Source: Proteocatella sphenisci DSM 23131 (GTDB taxonomy: Bacteria; Bacillota; Clostridia; Peptostreptococcales; Filifactoraceae). From it: DNA of 57,691 bases. The notes beneath the pieces are model-generated. The model made no database searches. It was not told where the DNA came from and was given only the letters and a program-made list of their open reading frames with translations. Every line of letters begins with the position of its first letter. Position 1 is the first letter of the stretch. Positions 1-8,919 of this stretch are shown piece after piece. The position numbers were made by a program, and so were the translations under genes. The DNA lies in the NCBI RefSeq assembly GCF_000423525.1, contig NZ_AUID01000019.1, forward strand, positions 1 through 57,691. Reading direction: 5' to 3'.

Positions 1-7
1 TCAGTGC

Positions 8-23
8 TCTACATTTTTGTAGA
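8..23. promoter_or_regulatory. TCTACA-N4-TGTAGA dyad, possible operator
   Basis: A perfect 6-bp inverted repeat with a 4-base T spacer. A closely related dyad (TCTACA-N6-TGTACA) occurs twice in tandem upstream of the symporter and amidohydrolase genes (1632-1670). Binding by a common regulator is inference only. Confidence 0.3.
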
Positions 24-130
24 TGTTGAATAATCTAGGATTTTTAATTATTAAAGTTTAGGGGTCAAAAAACGTCATTCTCCGACAGCCCCTTAGATAA
101 AGGATAAAGATAATAAATAAATATTTAATT

Positions 131-1513
131 TTAACTGATTTTTTCATTTTCATATTCTGAATCCTTGTTTTTCAAGAAATTACATTCAAAGTCATTAGCT
201 ATTTTAAATACTAAGGATCCCATTGCAAGGAGTGCTATAAGGTTTGGGAAAACCATAAGGGCATTAAACATATCGGCAAGTTCCCATACAAGAGGTACCT
301 TTATAACTGTACCAAATACTATAACAGTACTAACAAGCACTCTATAAGGAAGGATACCTATTTTGCCAAACAAGTATTTAACATTTGCTTCACCAAAGAA
401 ATACCATCCTATGATTGTAGAGAAAGCAAAGAAGAAAAGGCATATAGCTACAAACTTTGTACCAAAACTACCAAAACCATAAGTAAAAGCAGCTTGAGTA
501 AGTTCAGCACCTGTAAATCCACTGTCGAGCGCACCTGTTGTTAAAATTACAAGAGCAGTCATAGTACATATTATGCCAGTATCTATTATTACACCAAGAG
601 TTGCAGTAAGGCCTTGCTCGGCAGGGTGGTTAACTTTTGCAAGAGCATGAGAGTGAGGAGTAGAACCCATACCAGCCTCGTTTGAAAACAGACCTCTTGC
701 AACCCCGTATCTGAAGGCTTCTTTTATACTCACACCAATAATACCACCACCTAAAGCCTTAGGGTTAAATGCACCAACAAATATCATTTTAAAAGCTGGG
801 ATTATCATATCGGCATTTAATATTATAATAATAGAGCTTCCTATGATATAAAACAGGGCCATAAAAGGAACAACCTTTTCAGTAACCGAGTTTATCCTGC
901 TTACACCCCCAACCACAATGAGCATTACCAGTACTGCAACAAAAACACCAGTCACAATCTTGGGAATTTTAAAAGCTGTGTAGACAGAGGCAGCAATAGA
1001 GTTTGCCTGAACCACATTACCCATAAGTCCCAGTGCCAGTATTATTGCAATTGCAAAAAAAGCGGCAAGAAATTTGTTGTTAAGTCCGTAACGTATGTAA
1101 TATGCAGGTCCTCCGACTTTTTCACCATCTTTTACTTGTACAAACCTTTGAGCTATTACAGCCTCAGCAAAGATTGTACCCATTCCAAAGAACCCACTTA
1201 TCCACATCCAGAACACTGCGCCAGGTCCACCGGAAACAATAGCTCCGGCAACTCCGGCAAGGTTACCTGTTCCAACTTGAGCAGCTATTGCAGTTGCAAG
1301 TGACTGGAATGAAGAAACCTCACCTTTTACCTTCACTTTTTTTTCTTTTTCAAAAAGGAAACCAAAAGTTTGCTTAAATGCTAATTTTACCTTTCTTACC
1401 TGGATAAATCGCATTTTTAATGAGAAATAAATCCCTGTACCAAGTAACAGGAAAAGCATAAAAGGTCCCCAAAGAACCTTGTTGATGGAAACTACAATTT
1501 CCATAATATCCAT
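131..1513 (-). CDS. Alanine/glycine:cation symporter family protein (AGCS)
   Basis: A 460-residue polytopic membrane protein of the sodium:alanine symporter family, expected to import alanine, glycine or a similar small amino acid with Na+ across the cytoplasmic membrane. It shows about ten hydrophobic segments, a Gly/Ala-rich block GTGNLAGVAGA near residue 83 and the motif LFSNEAGMGSTPHSHA near residue 275, both typical of AGCS. The length is normal for the family. The start at 1513 has an AGGGGG ribosome site, and a sigma-A promoter (TTGAAA-17-TATAAT, reverse strand) lies just upstream. It is divergent from the amidohydrolase gene. The exact substrate cannot be read from sequence. Confidence 0.93.
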   Translation of the reverse strand: MDIMEIVVSINKVLWGPFMLFLLLGTGIYFSLKMRFIQVRKVKLAFKQTFGFLFEKEKKVKVKGEVSSFQSLATAIAAQVGTGNLAGVAGAIVSGGPGAVFWMWISGFFGMGTIFAEAVIAQRFVQVKDGEKVGGPAYYIRYGLNNKFLAAFFAIAIILALGLMGNVVQANSIAASVYTAFKIPKIVTGVFVAVLVMLIVVGGVSRINSVTEKVVPFMALFYIIGSSIIIILNADMIIPAFKMIFVGAFNPKALGGGIIGVSIKEAFRYGVARGLFSNEAGMGSTPHSHALAKVNHPAEQGLTATLGVIIDTGIICTMTALVILTTGALDSGFTGAELTQAAFTYGFGSFGTKFVAICLFFFAFSTIIGWYFFGEANVKYLFGKIGILPYRVLVSTVIVFGTVIKVPLVWELADMFNALMVFPNLIALLAMGSLVFKIANDFECNFLKNKDSEYENEKIS

Positions 1514-1577
1514 GACAATACCCCCTTAAATAAATAAATAAAAATAAATGAACAATGATATTAATTTCACTAATTAT

Positions 1578-1606
1578 ATTATATTACAATAAATGATTAA
1601 TTTCAA
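1578..1606 (-). promoter_or_regulatory. Sigma-A promoter of the AGCS symporter gene
   Basis: On the reverse strand, TTGAAA (1606-1601) and TATAAT (1583-1578) are separated by exactly 17 bases, about 65 bases upstream of the symporter start codon. Confidence 0.65.
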
Positions 1607-1631
1607 GTAATATAAAAAATAGTAAAAATAC

Positions 1632-1687
1632 TCTACATTAAACTGTACAAAATCTACATTAAACTGTACAAAATCTACATTTTGTAA
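1632..1687. repeat. Tandem 21-bp repeat (2.4 copies) in the divergent intergenic region
   Basis: Two perfect 21-base units (1632-1652 and 1653-1673) are followed by a partial third. Each contains TCTACA-N6-TGTACA. The 21-base period would put successive dyads on the same face of the helix. The third copy overlaps a possible -35 (TTGTAA, 1682-1687) paired with TAATAT at 1704-1709 for the amidohydrolase gene. This fits an operator array controlling one or both divergent genes. Confidence 0.6.
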
Positions 1688-1737
1688 TAAAATCATTATA
1701 AGGTAATATTATGATTTCTTTTTTCGAGGGAGCAGAC

Positions 1738-2889
1738 ATGATAATCAGAAATGGATTAGTTTTTTTAATCGAGAATGAAGGTTTTATAAAGAAAGATATT
1801 GAATTTAAAGGTGGAAAGATAGAACGAATAGGAAAAAATCTTTCCAATGACTCAAATACTGAGGAGTTTGATGCTGAAGGAATGTACATAACTCCCGGAC
1901 TCATTGATGCTCACTCACATATAGGGCTTTTCAATGAATCCATAAGATGGGAAGGCGAAGATGGAAATGAAGAATTTGATCCGGTGACTCCAGATATGAA
2001 TGCACTTGATGGAATAAATCCGTTTGATATTGCATTTGATGAAGCGCTTGAAGGTGGAGTAACCACAGTATCAACAGGTCCTGGAAGTGCAAATGTGGTA
2101 GGAGGAAGTTTTACGACAATTTCACTCTATGGGAACATAGTAGATAATATGGTAATTCAAAATCCTGCATCTATGAAATGTGCTTTTGGAGAAAACCCCA
2201 AAGGTGTATATGGTCAGAAGGGAAAAGCGCCCGTGACCAGAATGGGAGTTGCTGCAATTTTGAGAGAAACCCTTATTAAAGCAGAAAATTATATTGCCAG
2301 AAAAGAAGACGCAGAGTACAAAGGCGAACATTTCGATATAGACCCTAAAATGGAGGCCATGTGCCCTGTAATAGAAAAGGAAATACCTCTCAAAGCCCAT
2401 GTTCACAGAGCCGATGATATATGCACTGCTATAAGGATTGCAAAAGAATTTAATATAAGGCTGACTCTCGAACATTGTACAGAAGGCCACCTCATTGCGG
2501 ACTATATAGCCCAAGAGGGAGTTAGTGCCCAGGTAGGACCTACTTTTGGTTCAAGGACAAAACCAGAGCTTACAAACAAGAGTTTTGAAACAGCTAAAAT
2601 CCTCAGTGAGAAAGGGGTAAAAGTCTCAATTATAACGGATCATCCAGTTATACCACAGCAGTCCCTTAATATGTGTGCTGCAATGGCTGTAAAAGCAGGC
2701 ATGGATGAATTCGAAGCACTAAAGGCAATAACACTAAACCCAGCCCAGACTCTGAGTATAGACCATGTAAAAGGCTCTATAAAAGAAGGGCTCGATGCAG
2801 ATATAGCAATATGGAACCTTCATCCTCTGGATCTTCAGGCATCAACTGTAAGAGTCTTTGTAAAAGGTGAAGAAGTATTTGGAAGATAG
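1738..2889 (+). CDS. Amidohydrolase family protein (imidazolonepropionase-like)
   Basis: A 383-residue metal-dependent amidohydrolase of the TIM-barrel superfamily (HutI/dihydroorotase-like branch). Visible metal-site motifs, in order, are DAHSHIG near residue 57, KAHVHRADD near 220, LEHCTEGH near 245 and the Asp in ITDHP near 301. The C-terminus has the usual composite-domain pattern (GSIKEGLDADIAIW). I chose the ATG at 1738 because GAGGGA precedes it; an in-frame ATG at 1711 has no ribosome site. It is divergent from the amino-acid symporter. The substrate is unknown; it could be a cyclic amide or an N-acyl or heterocyclic amino-acid derivative. Confidence 0.85.
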   Translation: MIIRNGLVFLIENEGFIKKDIEFKGGKIERIGKNLSNDSNTEEFDAEGMYITPGLIDAHSHIGLFNESIRWEGEDGNEEFDPVTPDMNALDGINPFDIAFDEALEGGVTTVSTGPGSANVVGGSFTTISLYGNIVDNMVIQNPASMKCAFGENPKGVYGQKGKAPVTRMGVAAILRETLIKAENYIARKEDAEYKGEHFDIDPKMEAMCPVIEKEIPLKAHVHRADDICTAIRIAKEFNIRLTLEHCTEGHLIADYIAQEGVSAQVGPTFGSRTKPELTNKSFETAKILSEKGVKVSIITDHPVIPQQSLNMCAAMAVKAGMDEFEALKAITLNPAQTLSIDHVKGSIKEGLDADIAIWNLHPLDLQASTVRVFVKGEEVFGR

Positions 2890-2903
2890 GAAATTACAAA
2901 AAA

Positions 2904-2945
2904 GCTGACGGACATTTATAGCAAATGATCCAGTCAGTTTTTTTT
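2904..2945 (+). terminator. Rho-independent terminator after the amidohydrolase
   Basis: A stem of CTGAC/GTCAG extended by GGA/TCC and ATTT/AAAT, followed by eight T residues (2938-2945). Confidence 0.75.
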
Positions 2946-3035
2946 GTATGAATTAACTGTTTGAATAAAAAAAAAGTAATTGGGTATAGTAAATAGAAAT
3001 GATACTTAGGAAAATTGGATGCATGGAGGTGCAAG

Positions 3036-5426
3036 ATGAGCAATGCAAGCAAGTGGAAACTGAGTAAAGAAGACATGGAAATTAACGTAAAATTCGAGAA
3101 TTTTGATTTTAAAACAACTAAGGAGATAGAAAAACTCAATGGTATAATAGGGCAGGTAAGAGCCGTAGAAGCCCTTGATTTTGGGATTCATATTCAAAAT
3201 GACGGATATAACATATATGTTTCTGGTGAATCAGGAACAGGAAGAAAGAGTTATTCATTATCCCTTATAGAAAAAGTTGCAAAGAACAAAAAAATCCATA
3301 AAGATTATGTTTATGTATTCAATTTTCTAAAACCGGATGAACCCATTGCTCTTTCATTCTCTCCAGGAGAGGGAAAAATATTTAAAAAGGATATGGAATT
3401 TTTTATAAATAGAATAATAAAAGAAATTCCAAAGTCATTTTCTGGTTCTGAATATGAATCCAGATATCAGGATATAGTAATGAAATTTGAGCAACTGAGT
3501 ACTGCTTATATAGCAGAACTTAACCTTGTAGCCCAGGACAAAGGAATAAAATTTGTACCCTCACCAAAAGGGCTCATGTCATTTCCAATAAAAGAAGATG
3601 GAAGTATTTATCAGGAAGAAGAATACAAGACACTTGAACCTGAAAAGGTAGAAGAAATTCAGGAAAATAGCAAAACTCTTTCTAAAGATTTTAACGAATA
3701 TATGACCAAGATGAAAGAACTGGATCTTAAGATATCTGACAAAATAGCCCATCTTGAACAGCAGGTAGTGGATAAAATTGTAAGTTATTACATTTCAGAC
3801 ATGAAAGAAAAACATGCTGATAATAAGAAAGTAATAGACTATATTGATGAACTACAGGAAGATATAATTAATCACACAAGCTTTTTTAAAGGAAAAGAGA
3901 AAGAAGAAACAGCCAATCCACTGGCATTCTTCAGAAGAGAAGATCCTAAACAGTTTATCACAAGATATGATGTGAACCTATTCATAGACAATACGAATAT
4001 AGAAACTGCTCCCGTAGTCCTTGAACGAAATCCAAGCTATTACAACATTATAGGTTTTGCAGAATACAGAAACGAAAATGGAATGTACACGACGGACTTC
4101 ATGAGTATAAAACCAGGGGCTCTCCACAAGGCTAACGGAGGATTTCTCATTATAAACGCAAAAGATATGCTAATGAATACACTTGCCTGGGAGGGACTTA
4201 AAAGAAGCATCAAGACAAAAAAGATAATGATAGAGAATCCTTTCAAACAAAGTCTTGCTCTAATGACAACAGGGCTTAAACCTGAACCCATAGACCTTGA
4301 TATAAAAGTAGTTCTTATTGGGGACATGCACATATATTCACTTCTTTATTACTATGACGACGACTTTAGAGAACTATTTAGAATAATGGCAGACTTTGAC
4401 ATAGAAATAGAAAAAAACAACGAAAATGAGATCAAATTCGCCAAATTTATAGCCGATTTTTGTGAAGTCAAAAATCTTAAGCATTTCGAAAAAGAAGCAG
4501 TAATAGAAACCTTAAAATACTCAATCAAGCTGGCGTCAGAAAAAAACAAGATAAGCGCCAGATTTAATAAAATCACAGAGATTATATATGAATCTAATGC
4601 TCTTTGTGATGAAAGCCAAGAATTTATAAAGGTAAAAGATGTACAAAAGGCTATTCAAAAAAAGAGAATAAGAAACAGTAAAATTGAAGACAGAATGAAT
4701 GAAATGTACAAAGATGGAAGTTATCTTATTGATGTTGATGGTAAAAAAGTAGGACAGATAAATGGGCTTGCAGTAATGCAGGTGGGTGAATCTATGTTTG
4801 GAAAACCTTCAAGAATAACAGCATCGAGCTATAAAGGTAGATACGGGATACTCAACATAGAAAGAGAAGTAGCACATTCGGGAAGCATACACGACAAAGG
4901 AGTCCTCATATTAAATGGATACATTGGGAACAGGTATGCAAAAGAGGATATACCCGCTATAACTACATCAATAACTTTTGAACAGAATTATTCGGGCATA
5001 GATGGGGACAGCGCATCTTCAACAGAACTCTATGTTATTATTTCAAGTATAGCAGGAATACCAGTAAGTCAAGGGATTGCCGTGACGGGATCCATGTCTC
5101 AAAAGGGTGAAATACAGCCAATAGGAGGAGTAAATGAAAAGATAGAAGGTTACTATGATGTCTGCAAAATAAAAGGGATTACAGGAAAACAGGGAGTAAT
5201 AATACCCATCCAAAACGTGAAGAATCTCATGCTCAGAGACGACATAATAAAAGCTGTTGAAGATGGACAGTTTGATATATACGCAATAAGTAATGTTGAA
5301 GAAGGCTTGCAGATACTGACCGGGCTTTCAATGGCAAAAATAGATGAGAAAGTTAAAGATGCATTCAAGAAATTCAGTGAAAACTGTGATGAAAAGAAGC
5401 GTCAAAAGTGTGAGGACGTGGAGTGA
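3036..5426 (+). CDS. Lon-like ATP-dependent protease (AAA+ plus Lon C-terminal domain)
   Basis: A 796-residue cytoplasmic AAA+ protease of the Lon-related group. The Walker A motif GESGTGRKS lies near residue 65. A long charged insertion follows, and the C-terminal Lon protease domain carries the Ser-Lys dyad: Ser in GDSAS near residue 659 and Lys in GGVNEKI near residue 701. No transmembrane segment or Lon LAN domain is seen, which separates it from classical LonA. The ATG at 3036 has GGAGGT five bases upstream; the upstream TTG at 3015 would place that ribosome site inside the gene. Its targets are unknown. Confidence 0.88.
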   Translation: MSNASKWKLSKEDMEINVKFENFDFKTTKEIEKLNGIIGQVRAVEALDFGIHIQNDGYNIYVSGESGTGRKSYSLSLIEKVAKNKKIHKDYVYVFNFLKPDEPIALSFSPGEGKIFKKDMEFFINRIIKEIPKSFSGSEYESRYQDIVMKFEQLSTAYIAELNLVAQDKGIKFVPSPKGLMSFPIKEDGSIYQEEEYKTLEPEKVEEIQENSKTLSKDFNEYMTKMKELDLKISDKIAHLEQQVVDKIVSYYISDMKEKHADNKKVIDYIDELQEDIINHTSFFKGKEKEETANPLAFFRREDPKQFITRYDVNLFIDNTNIETAPVVLERNPSYYNIIGFAEYRNENGMYTTDFMSIKPGALHKANGGFLIINAKDMLMNTLAWEGLKRSIKTKKIMIENPFKQSLALMTTGLKPEPIDLDIKVVLIGDMHIYSLLYYYDDDFRELFRIMADFDIEIEKNNENEIKFAKFIADFCEVKNLKHFEKEAVIETLKYSIKLASEKNKISARFNKITEIIYESNALCDESQEFIKVKDVQKAIQKKRIRNSKIEDRMNEMYKDGSYLIDVDGKKVGQINGLAVMQVGESMFGKPSRITASSYKGRYGILNIEREVAHSGSIHDKGVLILNGYIGNRYAKEDIPAITTSITFEQNYSGIDGDSASSTELYVIISSIAGIPVSQGIAVTGSMSQKGEIQPIGGVNEKIEGYYDVCKIKGITGKQGVIIPIQNVKNLMLRDDIIKAVEDGQFDIYAISNVEEGLQILTGLSMAKIDEKVKDAFKKFSENCDEKKRQKCEDVE

Positions 5427-5501
5427 TATTAATTTATGATGCAAAAAAAACTCATATATGATATATTTACAATATAACTTTTGAGATTTGGAGGCATCAA
5501 G

Positions 5502-6272
5502 ATGAATGCAGAAATATTGGCAGTAGGTACTGAACTTTTACATGGAGATATTGTAAACACAAACGCACAGTATATTAGTAAAAAATTTGCGAAAATAGGC
5601 ATAGATGTTCACTTTCATACCGTTGTAGGAGACAATGCACAAAGGATGAAGATGGCTTTTGAGACAGCACTTGGCAGAGCGGACATAGTGGTTTGTACTG
5701 GGGGTCTTGGACCGACACAAGATGATATGACAAAAGACATTCTTGCAGATTACCTTGGCAGGAAAATGATAATGGATGAAGACAGTAAAATACACCTTGA
5801 ACAAAGGTTTGCCATGAGAAACAGGATAATGACTCAAAATAATCTTAGGCAGGTTTATTTTCCAGAAGGATCCTTAATATTAAAAAATGATAATGGTACA
5901 GCCAATGGATGTATATTAGAAGAAAAAGGAAAGACTGTTATACTGCTTCCGGGACCTCCAAGAGAAGTAAATCCTTTGATGGATGAATATGTGGTTGATT
6001 TTTTGATGAAATATTCAAATGAAGTTGTAGTATGCTCAAAAATCAGAGTGTATAATCTTGGAGAATCCACAGCAGAAACTCTTATTATGGATCTTATAGA
6101 AAACCAGACAAATCCAACCATAGCATCTTATGCAGGAGACTCCAGTGTGGTCTTTAGGATAACGGCAAAAGCAGGATCAAAAGAAGAAGCAATAGAGCTT
6201 ATAAAACCATTAGAAAAACAACTTTTAACCCGATTTGGAGATAATGGACAAATCGTTGAGGAGGAAGTATAG
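5502..6272 (+). CDS. CinA N-terminal (molybdopterin-binding-like) domain protein, stand-alone
   Basis: A 256-residue protein matching the N-terminal half of CinA. It begins with AEILAVGTELLHGDIVNTN and has GGLGPTQDD near residue 75 and a PGPPRE motif near residue 155. Full CinA is about 410 residues and adds a nicotinamide-nucleotide deamidase (PncC) domain. Here the protein stops at a TAG two bases before the patatin start, and no deamidase sequence follows in any frame. ADP-ribose pyrophosphatase-type activity is known for the N-domain family. The start at 5502 has GGAGG upstream. It is probably cotranscribed with the patatin. Confidence 0.85.
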   Translation: MNAEILAVGTELLHGDIVNTNAQYISKKFAKIGIDVHFHTVVGDNAQRMKMAFETALGRADIVVCTGGLGPTQDDMTKDILADYLGRKMIMDEDSKIHLEQRFAMRNRIMTQNNLRQVYFPEGSLILKNDNGTANGCILEEKGKTVILLPGPPREVNPLMDEYVVDFLMKYSNEVVVCSKIRVYNLGESTAETLIMDLIENQTNPTIASYAGDSSVVFRITAKAGSKEEAIELIKPLEKQLLTRFGDNGQIVEEEV

Positions 6273-6274
6273 CC

Positions 6275-7567
6275 ATGAAAAAAACTGCACTTGTTCTTGG
6301 TGGAGGAGGAGCTAGGGGCGCATATGAAATGGGAGTATGGAAAGCATTGATAGAGCTTGATGTACCTATCCATATCGTGTGTGGGACATCTATTGGAGCA
6401 ATAAATGGAGCAATGATAGCTCAAGGTGACTTTTTGCAAGCGCAGAAAATGTGGGATACTGTGGATACAAGTGGAGTTTTTGCAGTACCTGTGACAGAAG
6501 ACCAGAAACTTATGGAAAAGGTGGTAAAGACATACGGGACATTTGCCAAAGATTTCTTTCAAGGCGGGACTGATACGAGCCCCCTTAAAGCGACACTGGA
6601 AAAGTACTTTGATGAAGATGCAATCAGAAAATCAGATATCGAATATGGGCTTGTCACAGTCGAAAAAAGCAATCTTAAGCCATGGGAAATGTTTATAGAA
6701 GATATACCAAAGGGAAGACTTGTAGATTTTGTCCTTGCAAGCGCGTCTATATTTCCCGCAGTAAGACCATATAATATAGACGGAAGAGAGTTTATAGATG
6801 GAACCTATCATGATAACATTCCAGTTCATATGGCACTTAAAAAAGGAGCACAAAGAGTAATTGCAGTAGATCTGGGGACTTTTGGAAAAGTCAAAAAAGA
6901 TGTACTCGATTCAGTAGAGGACCTTATATATATAAAGAGTTACTGGGATCTTGGAGTAACGCTTGTATTTGACAGACCTAAGATAAAACAGATAGAGCGC
7001 TATGGATATCTTGACTGCATGAAGGCTTTTGGAGTTTTTGACGGATATGCTTATACCTTTGTAAAAAACAGTACTATTGAGATTGACGCAGAATTTAAAA
7101 AAGATGGAAATCTTGAAAAAAAACTGGGAATATATTCTGGTAAAAGCAGATATTCTATAGCAGACAATATTTTATCCGCAAAATGGAAGAAGATAATTAA
7201 TGACAGGGCGGCCAGAAAAGGATCCAGGATTTCAGAGATACTCGTAAGTGGAGAACTCGCAGCGGAAATACTTGGTATAGACCCTTCCAAAATTTATACG
7301 ATTGAAAGAATCGACGATAAGATAAAAGAAGAACTTTCTAAGATAGAAGCATACCCTATGGACAGTGAAGCTAAGGGAGCAAAGCGTCTAAAATCATTTT
7401 TGGAGACTCTGGCACTGGTAGATAAAAAGCAGAGGCTCAAGAATATGGCCACAGAAATAAGACGTATAATCGATGAAGACGATGAAATATCCGCGGCAAG
7501 AGTAGCAAGTTTATATACAGAGGATTTTTTTGCTGCAATTTACGTCGCTCTAAAAGGTCTTTTATAG
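6275..7567 (+). CDS. Patatin-like phospholipase family protein
   Basis: A 430-residue predicted serine acyl hydrolase. The oxyanion motif GGGGARG lies at residues 9-15, the nucleophile is Ser39 in GTSIG, and the catalytic Asp lies in the DGT motif near residue 174, so the Ser-Asp dyad is complete. The C-terminal 170 residues, rich in Lys and Glu, have no assignment I can make. There is no signal peptide, so it is probably a cytoplasmic or membrane-associated lipase. It starts three bases after the CinA-like gene, with GAGGAAG just upstream. Confidence 0.88.
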   Translation: MKKTALVLGGGGARGAYEMGVWKALIELDVPIHIVCGTSIGAINGAMIAQGDFLQAQKMWDTVDTSGVFAVPVTEDQKLMEKVVKTYGTFAKDFFQGGTDTSPLKATLEKYFDEDAIRKSDIEYGLVTVEKSNLKPWEMFIEDIPKGRLVDFVLASASIFPAVRPYNIDGREFIDGTYHDNIPVHMALKKGAQRVIAVDLGTFGKVKKDVLDSVEDLIYIKSYWDLGVTLVFDRPKIKQIERYGYLDCMKAFGVFDGYAYTFVKNSTIEIDAEFKKDGNLEKKLGIYSGKSRYSIADNILSAKWKKIINDRAARKGSRISEILVSGELAAEILGIDPSKIYTIERIDDKIKEELSKIEAYPMDSEAKGAKRLKSFLETLALVDKKQRLKNMATEIRRIIDEDDEISAARVASLYTEDFFAAIYVALKGLL

Positions 7568-7616
7568 CGGGAAAATGTTTTCTTTGAAAATAGTTTTGAA
7601 AAAAATCAAAAAAGTG

Positions 7617-7645
7617 TTGACAATTATTTTGTTTGCCTTTATAGT
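7617..7645 (+). promoter_or_regulatory. Sigma-A promoter of the T-box operon
   Basis: TTGACA (7617-7622), a 17-base spacer and TATAGT (7640-7645), just upstream of the T-box leader. Confidence 0.7.
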
Positions 7646-7651
7646 ATTGAT

Positions 7652-8014
7652 TACGAAAAAGAAATAAAAATATAATTATAAAAACAGTCAGGAGGTATCA
7701 GCGATGAGGTATAGCTACAGGCAAAACAGGCGCAGTAAAATCAAAAACTTAATATCAAGTATCGTTGATACAGAGAGTAGCTATGCTAGTAATCAAAGCG
7801 AGCCAGTGAAGGTGTAAGACTGGCATTACAAACATGAGCGAAAAGGACTGTTGAGATTGAATCGACAAAGCTTCGGCAAGTATCGATCACGCGGCATGCG
7901 TTAAATGTAATCAAGTGAGTTATTTTTCTGAATGATTTTTAAAACAGATAATAACTAATTAGAGTGGTACCACGGGTTATAATACTCGTCTCTTTTATAG
8001 GGGCGAGTTTTTTT
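7652..8014 (+). promoter_or_regulatory. T-box leader (riboswitch), specifier probably AGG (Arg)
   Basis: A tRNA-sensing leader. Visible parts are: the AGTA of the specifier loop near 7734; an AGAGAG bulge near 7772; a GTGTAAG-containing apical arm closed by GCCAGT/ACTGGC; the 3' specifier strand GCGAAAAGGACTGTTGAG; the T-box AGAGTGGTACCACGG at 7961-7975; and a terminator (CTCGTCTC/GGGGCGAG, then seven T) at 7985-8014. By register with glyQS-type leaders (GAAA-NNN-A) the specifier is AGG at 7844-7846, arginine. GGA (Gly) is the alternative frame. The UGGU bulge demands discriminator A73, which fits tRNA-Arg better than the usual U73 of Firmicute tRNA-Gly. It controls the five downstream genes. 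Confidence 0.85.
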
Positions 8015-8086
8015 ATTGGCAAAAAAAGATCATAATCTTTAAAAAAATATGTAAATTTTAATTTTATTTTAAATAAGGAGAGAAAA

Positions 8087-8902
8087 ATGAAAAAATTACT
8101 AAGTATTATAATTACAGGAATCATGGCATTATCATTAATGACAGGGTGTGGAAGCACTCAGGCAACAGAACCAGAAAACAAGCTTGAAGCGATAAAATCA
8201 GCAGGTAAATTGATAGTGGGAACATCCGCAGACTATCCGCCATATGAGTTTCATATGATAATAGATGGAGTGGATACGATAGTAGGATTTGATGTAGAGA
8301 TTGCAAAAGAGATAGCAGCGGGTCTTGGAGTGGAGCTGGAAATAAAAGATATGGCATTTGATGCAGTGCTTGCCGGAGTAGGAACGGGAATGATAGACCT
8401 TGGAGTAGCAGGAATAAACCCTACACCAGAAAGAGAAGCTGCAATGGACTTTAGTGATGTATATTATAAAGCCAGCCACACAATCGTTGTAAAATCAGAG
8501 AACGTTTCTCAGTATAAATCACAAGAAGACCTTAAAGGCAAGGTTATAGGAGCTCAGACAGGAACACTTCAAGAAGGAGTTGCTCAGGAGATAGAAGGTG
8601 TTACAGTGAAATCTCTTGGAAAAGTAACAGACCTTATACTTGAACTTAAGACAGGTAAAATTGACGCAGTAATATTGGAGCTTCCAGTTGCAAATTCTTA
8701 TGCAAACCAGAATGAAGATCTTTCTGCAGTAAAAGAAGTAGTTTTTGAAAAAATGGAAGGTGGATCATCAGTAATCACAGCAGAAGGGGAAAAAGAACTT
8801 ATGGCAGCCGTAAATGAGATAATAGCAAAGCTTATAAAAGAAGGTAAAATAGATACTTTTGTAGCAGACGCAACAATGCTTGCTGAAAAACTTGCTAACT
8901 AA
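8087..8902 (+). CDS. Polar amino-acid ABC transporter, substrate-binding lipoprotein
   Basis: A 271-residue extracellular solute-binding protein of family 3. The N-terminus is a lipoprotein signal with lipobox LMTGC (Cys about residue 21). The core has SADYPPYEF, GFDVEIAKEIA and GKVIGAQTGT, typical of Arg/Lys/Gln-type binding proteins. It is first in the T-box operon and followed by its permease and ATPase. The T-box specifier suggests arginine as ligand, which is inference. Ribosome site AAGGAG. Confidence 0.92.
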   Translation: MKKLLSIIITGIMALSLMTGCGSTQATEPENKLEAIKSAGKLIVGTSADYPPYEFHMIIDGVDTIVGFDVEIAKEIAAGLGVELEIKDMAFDAVLAGVGTGMIDLGVAGINPTPEREAAMDFSDVYYKASHTIVVKSENVSQYKSQEDLKGKVIGAQTGTLQEGVAQEIEGVTVKSLGKVTDLILELKTGKIDAVILELPVANSYANQNEDLSAVKEVVFEKMEGGSSVITAEGEKELMAAVNEIIAKLIKEGKIDTFVADATMLAEKLAN

Positions 8903-8919
8903 AGACAATGGAGGAATAA

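Noticed and set aside
5427-5501. Recoding of the Lon-like gene's TGA as selenocysteine
   Set aside because: The frame meets TAA two codons later, and no family extension or SECIS is present.
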